Made by a program: the position numbers and the translations under genes
Part shown: positions 1 to 8,183 of the stretch, in pieces
Numbering within the stretch: position 1 is the stretch's first letter
How the letters are laid out: every line of letters starts with the position of its first letter
Notes under the pieces: model-generated
Seen by the model: the letters and a program-made list of their open reading frames with translations, nothing else
Databases searched by the model: none
Told to the model about the DNA's origin: nothing
Assembly: GCF_900104155.1 (NCBI RefSeq)
Contig: NZ_FMYB01000041.1
Coordinates: 1-40,698 of the forward strand
DNA: 40,698 nucleotides
Reading direction: 5' to 3'
Source of the DNA: Butyrivibrio sp. INlla16
Lineage (GTDB): Bacteria > Bacillota > Clostridia > Lachnospirales > Lachnospiraceae

Positions 1-165
1 AAACACCTTATTGATACTGTCAGGCTCAAGCTTTTAAAGATTGCTACAAAAGTGGTTCACTCTGGCAGATACATAAAATTCAATCTGTGCAGTAGCTGCC
101 CGTACAAAGATGAGGTTTTTCAGATCTTTGAGAATATCTGGCAGCTCAAAGTGCAGTTAGAATAG
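1..165 (+). pseudogene. IS1380-type transposase, C-terminal end (cut by window edge)
   Basis: An open frame enters from the left edge and ends in TAG at 163-165, giving the last 54 residues of a protein. The stretch with KLLKIATKVVHSGRYIKF resembles the C-terminus of DDE transposases of the IS1380 family, where a basic helix (KLxKIxxxVVxxxRYxxF) closes the protein. The family call rests on this short tail only, so it is moderately sure. Whether the rest of the gene is intact lies outside the window. Confidence 0.6.
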
Positions 166-327
166 CAACTATAAACGAACCTTGACAACCTAAAAGCCAT
201 TCCAAACGAGCTATAGGGATAGTCTACCCTTTTTCAGTCTCTAAACGCGCCATTTTTCAGCGTTTGTGCTTCGAAAAATTTCCGAAGGCAATTTTGAATG
301 GTTCTAAGGTGTCATGAATAATTCAGG
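166..327 (+). mobile_element. Putative right end of the IS1380-like element
   Basis: About 160 non-coding bases separate the transposase stop from the next gene. They contain a small hairpin (CTTCG at 269-273 pairing with CGAAG at 283-287). At 308-327 the strand reads GGTGTCATGAATAATTCAGG, whose complement begins with CC, as IS1380-family terminal repeats usually do; TTAA follows directly and could be a target duplication. The left terminal repeat is outside the window, so the end cannot be confirmed. Confidence 0.4.
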
Positions 328-356
328 TTAAAACATGTGAGGAGGAGAAAAAGTAT

Positions 357-906
357 ATGAAAAACAGATTGATATCTTCTATTATGATGGCGACACTGGC
401 ACTAGAACTTGTCGCATGCGGCGGCGCAAAGGATACAGATACTTCTAAAGAGGAAACAACAGTTACCGAGCAGCAGGAAGACGCTGCAGAAGAAGCATCT
501 TCAGAAGAGGCAAGTGCAGAGGAAGAAGCAAATGCCGCTTGTCCCCGCTTATTCAAGGCACCTGAGGATGCAGTTGTAAACGGGTGGAGCCTTATGGATG
601 CGAACAGCAATGAAAACGGCGTTCCCGGAGCACTGGTAGAGCTCGATTTTCGTATGGAGGGCATGGATTATACAGCCAGAGCACAGCGAATGGGTAATGC
701 ACGGAACATATGATGAAAGCACACAAACAATTACCTACAGCGACTGCGAGAAACATGATTTTGTTTTGAAGGAAAACGGCGAAGTTGATACCGATGATAT
801 TGCTTACACAGACGGTTCAGGCAGCATCAAGATTGTCGATGACAGCTCAATAATCTGGACAGATGATCAGGACCATATCGCAGACGATTTAACTTTGGAA
901 AGATAA
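357..906 (+). pseudogene. Frameshifted small acidic lipoprotein
   Basis: The frame starts at ATG 357 behind AGGAGGAG (340-347). It opens with a short lipoprotein signal peptide with lipobox LVAC (Cys21) and an acidic Glu/Ala/Ser linker (residues about 27-60). It stops at 713, but the next frame continues the protein from about 680 to the stop at 904-906 (EWVMHGTYDESTQTITYSD and onward). One extra base, or a two-base or larger deletion near 680-690, explains this; the join falls inside a segment that looks like a conserved domain, so an internal deletion is likely. Function unknown; it would be a surface-anchored protein. A sequencing error is an alternative. Confidence 0.6.
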
Positions 907-926
907 TAATGTATACAGTATAAAAA

Positions 927-968
927 AGAGAGTTCTAAAACATCACAGTTTTAGAACTCTTTTTTTTC
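927..968. terminator. Bidirectional rho-independent terminator
   Basis: A perfect 13-bp stem (929-941 with 948-960, six-base loop) is flanked by an A-run on the left and eight T on the right. It can therefore end transcription of both the lipoprotein gene (+) and the converging esterase operon (-). Confidence 0.85.
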
Positions 969-995
969 ATTATATATAGCGCTGACAGTACAGTC

Positions 996-1892
996 TTACA
1001 TCAGATTTCTGAAGAATGCTGTCTCATCATCATTGCACTGTGCTGCTTCCGGAAGCCTCATATTGCAGTGGAATACATGTCCAAGCTCTCCATTGGGACT
1101 TGTATAGTACTTGCAGGTAAAGGGCACGGAATTCTTTATCATAACGGCTGCCATCTTGGGAAGCTCATTATTTAAGAAGTCTCCCGTTGCAGACATAAGG
1201 AATGACGGAGGATACGCATTTGTTATATATTTTCCTGCGTTCATAACATCGAGATCTTCCTCTGTTACCCTCTTACCGAAAAGATCATCCATGAGATTTC
1301 CCATGTTTTCATCTGTTTCGCTTACAGATTTAATCTCAAATGCTGCACAGTTAAATGCAATACCCTTGAAATTAAACTTATCGGATACTGTGAAGTCAAA
1401 CTTTTTGGAATATTCCTTATTTGTAAGGAAAGCAGCTGTTATGCCTATAAGCGTACCGCCTGCGGAATCACCTACACCAAAAATGTTGTTAAGATCAAAT
1501 CCGTATTTATCCTCGTTCTCTACAATCCAGTTTGCAACTGCGCAGGTATCCTCCAGACTTGAAGGGAATGTGTATTCCGGTGCAAGTCTGTATGAATAAC
1601 AAACTACTGCGAAACCTCTCTGGCAAAGAGATGCAGAATAGTATTTGTAAACTTCCTTATCTCCATATACCCAGCCACCGCCGTGAATAACTACAATAAC
1701 GGGGAGTTTTTTATCTTCCGGAACATCTGCCGATCTGTATACATCAAGCATCTGCCACTCGGGATGTTCACCCTTATCACCATATGTGATATCAGTATAT
1801 CTTTTTACATCGGAAGGAATTTCAAGTCCTTCATCTCTTATGGCATCGCCTTTAGCAAAATTTGTTCTAATAAATTCGCTTGCTTTTGACAT
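996..1892 (-). CDS. Alpha/beta hydrolase, HSL-type esterase
   Basis: A 298-residue cytoplasmic esterase of the hormone-sensitive-lipase type. It has the oxyanion-hole motif HGGGW (residues 70-74), the nucleophile elbow GDSAGG with Ser143, a likely catalytic Asp238 (SATGDFL) and His272 (ELGHVF). Length is normal for the family and there is no signal peptide. The start is preceded by AGAGGT. It follows the GPH symporter by 42 bp on the same strand, so it probably removes acetyl or other ester groups from an imported sugar. The real substrate cannot be told from the sequence. Confidence 0.85.
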   Translation of the reverse strand: MSKASEFIRTNFAKGDAIRDEGLEIPSDVKRYTDITYGDKGEHPEWQMLDVYRSADVPEDKKLPVIVVIHGGGWVYGDKEVYKYYSASLCQRGFAVVCYSYRLAPEYTFPSSLEDTCAVANWIVENEDKYGFDLNNIFGVGDSAGGTLIGITAAFLTNKEYSKKFDFTVSDKFNFKGIAFNCAAFEIKSVSETDENMGNLMDDLFGKRVTEEDLDVMNAGKYITNAYPPSFLMSATGDFLNNELPKMAAVMIKNSVPFTCKYYTSPNGELGHVFHCNMRLPEAAQCNDDETAFFRNLM

Positions 1893-1934
1893 TTCTTTAC
1901 CTCTTATGATACTAAAATTCTAAATTCTTTACTC

Positions 1935-3317
1935 TTAATATTCTGCTACTGCTCTCTTAGCTTCAAGATCTCTCTGGATCTGGCCGATGTGCTTATCAAT
2001 GTTCATAATGATGCACAGTGCCAGAACAACAAGTGAAAGGATTGCTCCGAAGTATCCATAACCGAAACGGATAGATGCAAGAGCTGCCTCTGTCTGAACC
2101 TCTGCTGTTCCAACATAACCACCGAAAGCGATGATCCATGTGCAGATAGCAGAACCAAGACCGATACCAACCTTCATACCAAAGCTTGTGCAGCTGTTTA
2201 CAAGACCTTCTGAACGAACGCCTGTCTTCCATTCGCCATAGTCAACTACGTCAGCTGTTGTAGCGAAGATACCTGACATGATGGGGCCTGTACCAAATCC
2301 CTTAACAACAAGTCCGACAACTACAAGCGGAAGATTTGATCCTGCAGCACCGATGAGTACTGAACCCAGAGCCATGATAACAGCACCTGTTATCATAAGT
2401 TTTCTCTTACCAAACTTAGCTACGAGCTTAGGCATTGCAAGGTTTACAATCATTGCAGGTATTGTTCCGGCAACAGATGTCCATGAAAGGAATGCGATGT
2501 TACCAAGTACGCTGTTGCAGAAGTAGTATGTCATTGAACCTGTTGCAACTACGTTGATGTATAAGAACATGAACATAAGTGCCTGAATAAAGAAGTACTT
2601 ATTCTTTAAAAGTGCAGGAAGTGCTTTGGAAAAAGGCACCTGCTCTACTTTAACATTTCCGTCCTCTCCTGCATCTACATGCTCTCTAACTCCAAGGAAG
2701 CAAAGAATGCACATTGCGCAAGCGATTGTTCCATATATTGCTGAGATTGATCTCCAGCCCATGCTTGCAATAAGGTTAGCTGTAATAACGTTTGTAATAA
2801 GTGATGTAACCTGAGTCATTACAAATCTGATAGATGCTGTCTGAGCTCTGTCCTGTACATCAAGTGTCATACGGCTAAGAAGTGCATTATAAGGCAGGTT
2901 GTTTGCTGTATAAATAATGCAGTTCTGGAAAATGTAAGTAAGGTAGATATATACCAGTTTGCCGCTGGCACCAAGCGATGCCGGTACATTGAATATCATG
3001 AAAAGTGATATTCCCATAAGCGGTGCTGTCCACAAGAGCCAAGGTCTTGCTTTACCATATTTTGTATTAGTCTTATCAACAAGTGCACCCATGATAAGAT
3101 CTGTTATACCGTCAAATACTCTGCACAGGAGCATCATTGTTCCGATAGCTGCAGCAGCGATTCCAACTGTATCTGTATAATATCCTGTCAAAAAGGATGA
3201 GGCCAGCGCAACTATTACATTAGCTCCGCAATCTCCGATACCATATGAGAACTTCTCACTGAATGAGAGACGCCCCTGTTTTTCCTGTTGTTGTTCTTCA
3301 TAAATTATTGCTTCCAT
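1935..3317 (-). CDS. GPH-family sugar:cation symporter (MelB/XynP-like)
   Basis: A polytopic membrane protein of 460 residues with about 12 hydrophobic segments. The N-terminal sequence EKFSYGIGDCGAN and the loop DKTNTKYGKARPWLLW are hallmarks of the glycoside-pentoside-hexuronide symporters, which take up glycosides or oligosaccharides with Na+ or H+. A longer reading from 3359 is possible, but the ATG at 3317 has a GGAGG box (3323-3327) at good spacing and begins just ahead of the conserved N-terminus, so it is preferred. First gene of an operon with the esterase; divergent from an AraC regulator, which probably controls it. Confidence 0.88.
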   Translation of the reverse strand: MEAIIYEEQQQEKQGRLSFSEKFSYGIGDCGANVIVALASSFLTGYYTDTVGIAAAAIGTMMLLCRVFDGITDLIMGALVDKTNTKYGKARPWLLWTAPLMGISLFMIFNVPASLGASGKLVYIYLTYIFQNCIIYTANNLPYNALLSRMTLDVQDRAQTASIRFVMTQVTSLITNVITANLIASMGWRSISAIYGTIACAMCILCFLGVREHVDAGEDGNVKVEQVPFSKALPALLKNKYFFIQALMFMFLYINVVATGSMTYYFCNSVLGNIAFLSWTSVAGTIPAMIVNLAMPKLVAKFGKRKLMITGAVIMALGSVLIGAAGSNLPLVVVGLVVKGFGTGPIMSGIFATTADVVDYGEWKTGVRSEGLVNSCTSFGMKVGIGLGSAICTWIIAFGGYVGTAEVQTEAALASIRFGYGYFGAILSLVVLALCIIMNIDKHIGQIQRDLEAKRAVAEY

Positions 3318-3408
3318 TGTAACCTCCAATCTTGTATTGGGAAACCATATCCCGTTCAACGAATCTTAATATATAAAAAAATGGCAGGTTACTCTTTACA
3401 TTCCTTGT

Positions 3409-3454
3409 CGTAAAAATTACGTTTTCTTGACATTGATCAAAAATACACTATAAT
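3409..3454 (+). promoter_or_regulatory. AraC-gene promoter with adjacent palindrome
   Basis: TTGACA (3427-3432) and TATAAT (3449-3454) with a 16-bp spacer form a consensus sigma-70-type promoter reading toward the AraC gene. Directly upstream lies a 13-bp palindrome, CGTAA-AAA-TTACG (3409-3421), placed between the two divergent genes; it is a candidate regulator site for the symporter side. The boxes are seen directly; the operator role is inferred. Confidence 0.7.
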
Positions 3455-3508
3455 GACAAATATTGCGATTTTTAATTATTTGAACCATATATATAAAAAG
3501 GATTAATC

Positions 3509-4411
3509 ATGTCAGATATGCAAAACAGGGACATCTCCTATGAAGTTGTCCATTACCACACTGAGCTGCCTTTCAAAATACTAAATGTTCATAAAAAGGA
3601 CTTATACCCGAATAAAGATCTCTCCGCGGTCAGCGATGTCCTCGACCACTGGCACAACGAGCTCGAAATAGTTTATTCTTATTCAAATGATGGAGAATAC
3701 TATACCGACGGAGTTGCTCATCCCATACAGGAAGATCAGTTTATTATCGTCAACAGCCGAAGCATCCATAAAGTTATCTCAAACAGAACTACGCCTTATG
3801 ATAAACTGCCCCCGACACTTACGACTGTACTTCAGATAAGTGACTCATTCCTTCGCAATTACATCCCAAACTTCGACGAACTTTACTTTATTCCTGTTTT
3901 TAAACCCGGAGAAGAAAGACCCGTCGAAATAATAAAGGATCTCGCACAATATGCAGATGGCAAAGCTCTCACCAAGTATGAAAACATGCGACTTTTAGGC
4001 CTTGTTCATGAGCTTTTATATTACATCTGCAAAGATGATCTGAGTCTTAAAGACACCGAATTGCCCGAAAAGAGCAGGAAGAACGCTGATATCCTGCGAA
4101 AAATCATTTCATATACTGAAGAAAACTATGACAGTGCCATAAATGAAATGTCTGTTGCCGAGACTTTCGGTTATTCCGCCAGCTATTTTTCCAGATTTTT
4201 CAAGTCAAATATGGGAATAACCTATAAAGAGTTCCTGACACGAATGCGCGTCAATGCTGCAAAAGACAGCCTGGTTCAAACCCATAAGTCTATCCTGGAG
4301 ATTGCCATGGACTGCGGCTTCTCAGACTCCAGAGGCCTTATAAATATGTTCAATAAACTAGAAGGCATAACGCCTCTTCAGTACAGAAAAAAGTATGCGG
4401 AAACTATGTAG
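3509..4411 (+). CDS. AraC-family transcriptional regulator
   Basis: A 300-residue regulator with an N-terminal cupin-like sensor region (about 20-170; HWHNELEIVY is the typical sugar-pocket strand) and a C-terminal pair of helix-turn-helix motifs (about 195-298; AETFGYSASYFSRFFKSNMG and EIAMDCGFSDSRGLINMFNK). The start follows AAAAGGA. It is divergent from the symporter/esterase operon, the usual arrangement for a local activator responding to the imported sugar. Its stop is followed at once by the IS110 leader region, so any downstream partner may have been displaced. Confidence 0.88.
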   Translation: MSDMQNRDISYEVVHYHTELPFKILNVHKKDLYPNKDLSAVSDVLDHWHNELEIVYSYSNDGEYYTDGVAHPIQEDQFIIVNSRSIHKVISNRTTPYDKLPPTLTTVLQISDSFLRNYIPNFDELYFIPVFKPGEERPVEIIKDLAQYADGKALTKYENMRLLGLVHELLYYICKDDLSLKDTELPEKSRKNADILRKIISYTEENYDSAINEMSVAETFGYSASYFSRFFKSNMGITYKEFLTRMRVNAAKDSLVQTHKSILEIAMDCGFSDSRGLINMFNKLEGITPLQYRKKYAETM

Positions 4412-4429
4412 AGAAATTATCATGCGCTG

Positions 4430-4815
4430 GCATCCCTGTAGTATTTTGCCTGTGCCTCAAACATAGCGGCATGAACTACCTCCACCGACTCTGCATCGGA
4501 AGAGGTTTCTGTTATGCCGCAGAGCGGCATGAACCTTTGGGATGCTTAACGCATCCCAAAGAACAGGGCATGTCCACTACGCCCCTCGTATTATATAGTC
4601 ATACCCATTCTTTACCTTCTCTATAGGTATCGGGTATGCTGTTGAAGATGCTGTGGATTGGTTTTTATGCCCCTACCGCATAGACGGTTTTGGATAGGCT
4701 CCAACCACAGCCTCTTTGTCATAATGTTAATCAGTTAGATACCGCATGACGGTTTATGTAGAACGAGGTTACATCAGCAAAGAGCCCTGTGGATCAACAG
4801 CAGCATCAAATACTT
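4430..4815 (+). ncRNA. Structured leader of IS110-type element, candidate bridge RNA
   Basis: About 400 bases without a credible gene lie between the AraC stop and the IS110 recombinase. They hold strong stem-loops: ATGCCGC/GCGGCAT (4514-4520/4524-4530), an 11-bp perfect stem 4535-4545/4551-4561, a nested stem CATACCC/GGGTATG (4600-4606/4632-4638) enclosing TACC/GGTA, and a long-range stem 4650-4661/4701-4711 with a large internal loop. Two direct repeats occur: AGCGGCATGAAC at 4465 and 4523, and TACCGCAT(A)GACGGTTT near 4674 and 4740. IS110 elements are known to carry a guide (bridge) RNA in the non-coding end upstream of the recombinase; this assignment is by position and structure. The ends are approximate. 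Confidence 0.5.
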
Positions 4816-5818
4816 TAAAGGAGGATCATGTGTATGATCTATGTTGGCATTGACGTTGCAAAGGATAAGCATGATTGCTGTATCCTCGGTTCAGATGGTG
4901 AGATTTTGTTCTCTCCATTCACTATCCAGAACACGTTACAGGGATTTGACGAACTGTATGAGAAGATCTGGTCATTAACCCAAGACCTTGATGAAATAAA
5001 AGTAGGTCTCGAGGCTACCGGACATTATCATCTCAATCTTCTGCGTTCGCTCCTTGATAACGGCCTGGCCAGCTATGTTATCAACCCGTTACATACAAAT
5101 CTTTTCAGAAAAGGTCAGAGCCTTAGAAAGACGAAAACGGATAAAGTCGACGCTGCTTCGATTGCTATGATGTTATTAACCGATAGGACACTCAAGCCCT
5201 ACTCAGACACATCATACCACAACGAAGAATTAAAGTCGCTCACGAGATACAGGTTTGACAAAGTCCAAGAGCGTGCTAAGCTCAAAACATCTGTCTCCAG
5301 ACTTGTCAGCATTCTATTCCCTGAATTGGAAAAACTCGTCCCTACACTCCATATGGCTTCCGTCTATGCTCTCCTCTCTGAGTTCCCCGGAGCTTCGTTT
5401 GTAGCCTCATCGCATCTGACTCGTCTTAAGCATCTTCTCTATGAAGCATCCAAAGGGCATTACGGACGTGATGAAGCAATCTCTATTCGTGAAGCCGCCA
5501 TTTCTTCCGTAGGAGCGGTAATACCAGCGAAATCTATGGAACTAAAGCACACTATCCATCTCATTGAAGTGCTTTCTGATGAGATCAATGAAATAGAAAC
5601 AGCAATCAATTCCATCATGAATACGCTGGAATCTCCAATCACCACTATCCCTGGAATCAAAAATCGAATGGGTGCCATGATCCTTGCAGAGATAGGTGAT
5701 TTCTCACGCTTTGAGAATGCAGACCAGATCCTTGCCTACGCAGGACTTTCCCCTTCTACATATCAATCCGGACAACTGACTTCATCCTATGCCCATATGG
5801 AGAAACGTGGATCTCGCA
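4430..5818 (+). mobile_element. IS110-family insertion sequence, 3'-truncated
   Basis: The element consists of the structured leader and a DEDD recombinase gene. IS110 elements lack clear terminal inverted repeats, so the left end (somewhere after 4411) cannot be placed exactly. The right end is missing: homology stops within 5806-5818, where the sequence switches to a reversed sir2 fragment. About 70 C-terminal codons and the right end are lost, so this copy should be immobile on its own. Confidence 0.65.
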
Positions 5819-5961
5819 CACTTTCTTGCTCCCTGCCTTCTGGTGGAGCCCGTCTATGTTCTGAGTTATCACGCCGTCCAGCTTTCCGCGTCTTTCCATC
5901 TCGGAAAGCTTTTTATGCGCATCATTTGGCAATACATTCCTGCAGTCCAGGTTTTTCCTGA
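4834..5961 (+). pseudogene. IS110-family DEDD recombinase, C-terminus replaced
   Basis: The N-terminal RuvC-like domain is clear: YVGIDVAKDKH (first Asp), GLEATGHYH (Glu) and KTDKVDAASIAMML (Asp pair). The C-terminal Tnp20-type domain begins at TTIPGIKNRMGAMILAEIGD and reads normally to MEKRGSR, about residue 328. After that the frame is foreign, running through antisense sir2 sequence to a stop at 5961. IS110 recombinases are about 400 residues, and the missing tail normally includes the catalytic serine region. AAAGGAGG (4817-4824) precedes two ATGs; 4834 has the better spacing, 4828 is the alternative. Confidence 0.75.
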
Positions 5962-6115
5962 AATAATCAAAGAAAACAGCCGGTTTCTTATTAAGACAGT
6001 CATAGCTTAGAAGGTATTCAGGCTTGTATTTACCAAACTTCTGCTCTTCGTTCAAGGAGTGGAAATATTTTTCTTTTTCCCTCTGTGATGAAAAATCAGG
6101 TAGCAGCATATGCAT
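5806..6115 (-). pseudogene. Internal fragment of a Sir2/CobB NAD-dependent deacylase gene
   Basis: Read on the minus strand, about 100 residues match the sirtuin core: PDFSSQRE (cf. IPDFRS), [49 protein letters not shown] and CEIH. The N-terminal GAGxS nucleotide-binding motif is absent upstream of 6115, and the segment after CEIHG (zinc site and second Rossmann half) is absent because the IS110 sequence starts there. It is therefore cut at both ends and cannot be active. The frame runs on antisense to the IS110 gene down to 5756. Confidence 0.8.
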
Positions 6116-6227
6116 TCCTCATGAATGTCAGATTAACCGTATCAATAATTATGATAGCACAACAGGTTTTGGATAAAAAATGGGATTAATGAGGGCTGGC
6201 CGACTTTTCATCAAAACCGGCCGTATG

Positions 6228-6392
6228 TTAGACGAAAGAGTATATATCTATTTCCAAAAGGATTTCTCCTCTCGATGGTTTTACTATACACTCTCTTCCT
6301 AAATTGAACCTAAAGGAGCCACTAACTCCGTCCCCAACCTTAGTACACTTATACTTATCACAGAGAATGCCATTTGATGTCCGTACAATTTC
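6228..6392 (-). pseudogene. Possible C-terminal gene fragment behind the phosphatase
   Basis: In a different frame from the phosphatase and overlapping its last codons, the minus strand reads 54 residues without a stop (including KVGDGVSGSFRFNL and PSRGEILLEIDIYSFV), ending at 6228-6230. There is no start codon or ribosome binding site. The residue mix looks like real protein and several neighbours are joined fragments, so it may be the tail of a lost gene. I do not recognise the family; it could also be chance. Confidence 0.3.
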
Positions 6393-6927
6393 CTAGCTCA
6401 TCAAAACTAAACTCCACAATCCATGGCATCAGAAATCTAATATTCTCAAAATCATCATAGCCAAAAGATTTATCATAATAATTTATAATGGTACTTAATG
6501 CTGTGCCATGACTTCCAACTACTATATTTTTTCCTGGATACTTCTTCAGAACATTATCAAGGGCTGCTATATTTCTATCTTGAACTTCCCTAAGACATTC
6601 GCCATCTGATAACTTGAAAGAGAAATTGCTCCATTGCTTTTTGGAAAAAGAGGCAAAGTCTTCTATCCAACCACTATCAACTTTTCTTTCTCTAAAGTCC
6701 TCAACTATTTCAACAGTCAGTCCATTCTTATCTGCAAAATCCTGAACAGTATCAACGGCTCTCTTAAATGGACTCGAAATAACTATATCTATATTTTTAT
6801 CAGCCAAAAAAGCAGTAACCTTTTTCCTATCTTCCATTCCACGAGGACTCAACTCACGAATTCTGTCATCATGATTATCATAATTAGGTTCTGCATGCCT
6901 TACAAAGAATACTTTTGTCATACTCAT
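6358..6927 (-). CDS. Histidine phosphatase family protein
   Basis: A 189-residue member of the phosphoglycerate-mutase-like branch. It has the N-terminal phosphohistidine motif VRHAEP (Arg10-His11), the phosphate-pocket segment SSPFKRAVDT (51-60) and the second histidine in GSHGTA (His140). Such enzymes dephosphorylate small metabolites; the substrate is not evident. It starts at ATG 6927 or two codons later (6921), and no strong ribosome binding site decides. It follows the APH-like gene by 42 bp on the same strand. Confidence 0.85.
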   Translation of the reverse strand: MSMTKVFFVRHAEPNYDNHDDRIRELSPRGMEDRKKVTAFLADKNIDIVISSPFKRAVDTVQDFADKNGLTVEIVEDFRERKVDSGWIEDFASFSKKQWSNFSFKLSDGECLREVQDRNIAALDNVLKKYPGKNIVVGSHGTALSTIINYYDKSFGYDDFENIRFLMPWIVEFSFDELGNCTDIKWHSL

Positions 6928-6969
6928 CTCTTCATTAAAACTTCTTCAATGGTAAGTTTTACTGCAATT

Positions 6970-8010
6970 TTATATCTCTACCTCAAAAGGTGATTCGTTA
7001 TCAAAAATATCACTGTAGAAGCCAAACCAGCTAAGCCCCTCCACAAGGCACTTCACATTGTAGCTTTCTTCCTCATCGAAAACGAATTCTTCGCCGGAAG
7101 CCTTCTTTACCTCAAAGACATCAATGATATTTTCCATCAATACTGTATTGACCATCATTTCCAGATGCTCAAGTTCTTCATCGGTTATGGTACACTCAGT
7201 CCGGTATCCATTAATGACTGTCTGCATATATTTTTCCATATATGCCCGTCTTTCATCTGCGTCTTCATTCCAGGCGATCCACCCAAGACCATGGGACCAT
7301 AAATTGGCAATATCATATAAATACCAGCAAGTACGGCAGTTATCAAAATCAAATACATTGATTTTCCCTGTATCATACTCAATGTTATAGTTTCCATCGC
7401 TATAGTCAAAGTGAACCATTCCATAGTTTTCGGAGTTCCGCGGAAGTTTGCGCAGTTCCTCCAGAATTTCATGCAGCCTGTCTTTAATCCGACGTCCCAT
7501 CTTCATATGTGAACAAAAGAAATCATCCGGGATAAGGCTCTCGAAATAGTCTTCATTGTACTTCTCGAAGAAATCAAAACGCTTATGAATCGGGCTGTAG
7601 ATCTTTGAAAGAGCGTGTATTTTCCCTAAAACCTTGCCTGTAAGATAGAAGTACTCATCTATCGGAACTCCATCAATATACCGGTAACCGTGATCGGCTA
7701 TCTGATCACCTTTTGCAGCCTCAAACATGGTCACTGCCATCCCATCGATAATTTCAATGCGGTTACCTTTCCTTGAGGGAATGGATTCTGCCACGCTGGC
7801 TCCACCTTCAGAAAGATAATGTACATACTCGATTTCCGCCTCATAATCCTTAATGCTTCTATCTGAAAGAGAAGACACTCTGAGGACCGAATCATTTCCA
7901 ATCATAAATACCAGATTCCTTCCGCCTTCATGCCCTGGGACTTCCTTGGCAGAGGCAGTATCGAATCCGTAAATCTGTGCCGCTTTGATTAAAAGATCTT
8001 TTTTCATCAT
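6970..8010 (-). CDS. Aminoglycoside phosphotransferase (APH)-like kinase
   Basis: A 346-residue protein-kinase-like phosphotransferase. The catalytic loop is VHFDYSDGNYNI (His200, Asp202, Asn207) and the metal-binding motif is FDFD (Asp221-Asp223). The N-lobe shows VLRVSS as the ATP-lysine region, with Arg in place of the usual Lys. APH-fold enzymes act on antibiotics, choline, homoserine or sugars, and a resistance role is only one option. Two ATGs (8010, 8007) follow AAAAGGA, which lies inside the preceding small frame, so translation may be coupled. Confidence 0.8.
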   Translation of the reverse strand: MMKKDLLIKAAQIYGFDTASAKEVPGHEGGRNLVFMIGNDSVLRVSSLSDRSIKDYEAEIEYVHYLSEGGASVAESIPSRKGNRIEIIDGMAVTMFEAAKGDQIADHGYRYIDGVPIDEYFYLTGKVLGKIHALSKIYSPIHKRFDFFEKYNEDYFESLIPDDFFCSHMKMGRRIKDRLHEILEELRKLPRNSENYGMVHFDYSDGNYNIEYDTGKINVFDFDNCRTCWYLYDIANLWSHGLGWIAWNEDADERRAYMEKYMQTVINGYRTECTITDEELEHLEMMVNTVLMENIIDVFEVKKASGEEFVFDEEESYNVKCLVEGLSWFGFYSDIFDNESPFEVEI

Positions 8011-8019
8011 ATGACTTTT

Positions 8020-8136
8020 TTAATCCTTTTCTTCTTTAAGCTGATTTGTGGCCATTTCCTCAATCATAGATTCAAATTGTTCAAGTTTATCAGGTTTTAC
8101 CTGAAAGAATTTCATCTCGATAAAGGTATTGTTCAT
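8020..8136 (-). pseudogene. N-terminal fragment of a putative quinol/ABM-type monooxygenase
   Basis: A 38-residue frame with a good GAGGG site 7 bases before its ATG at 8136. The sequence with MKFFQVKPDKLEQFESMIEE resembles the first strand and helix of YgiN-like antibiotic-biosynthesis-monooxygenase domains, which need about 95 residues. The frame ends abruptly in KEEKD just before the APH-like gene. The family match is from memory of a short motif and is tentative. Expression is plausible; activity is not. Confidence 0.45.
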
Positions 8137-8183
8137 CACGCATCCCTCAAAGTATCTTATCTTCAAAAACGAAAATTTATATG

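Noticed and set aside
323..664. A 113-residue minus-strand frame opposite the lipoprotein gene.
   Set aside because: It is Ser/Ala/Phe-rich, the mirror of the acidic linker codons on the plus strand, and has no ribosome site.
5789..6010. A plus-strand frame over the sir2 fragment.
   Set aside because: It is antisense to clear sirtuin sequence and has no homology-like pattern.
6190..6226. GGCCG...CGGCC inverted repeat near the sir2 remnant.
   Set aside because: It is a five-base stem with a 17-base loop and no U tract; not convincing as terminator or operator.
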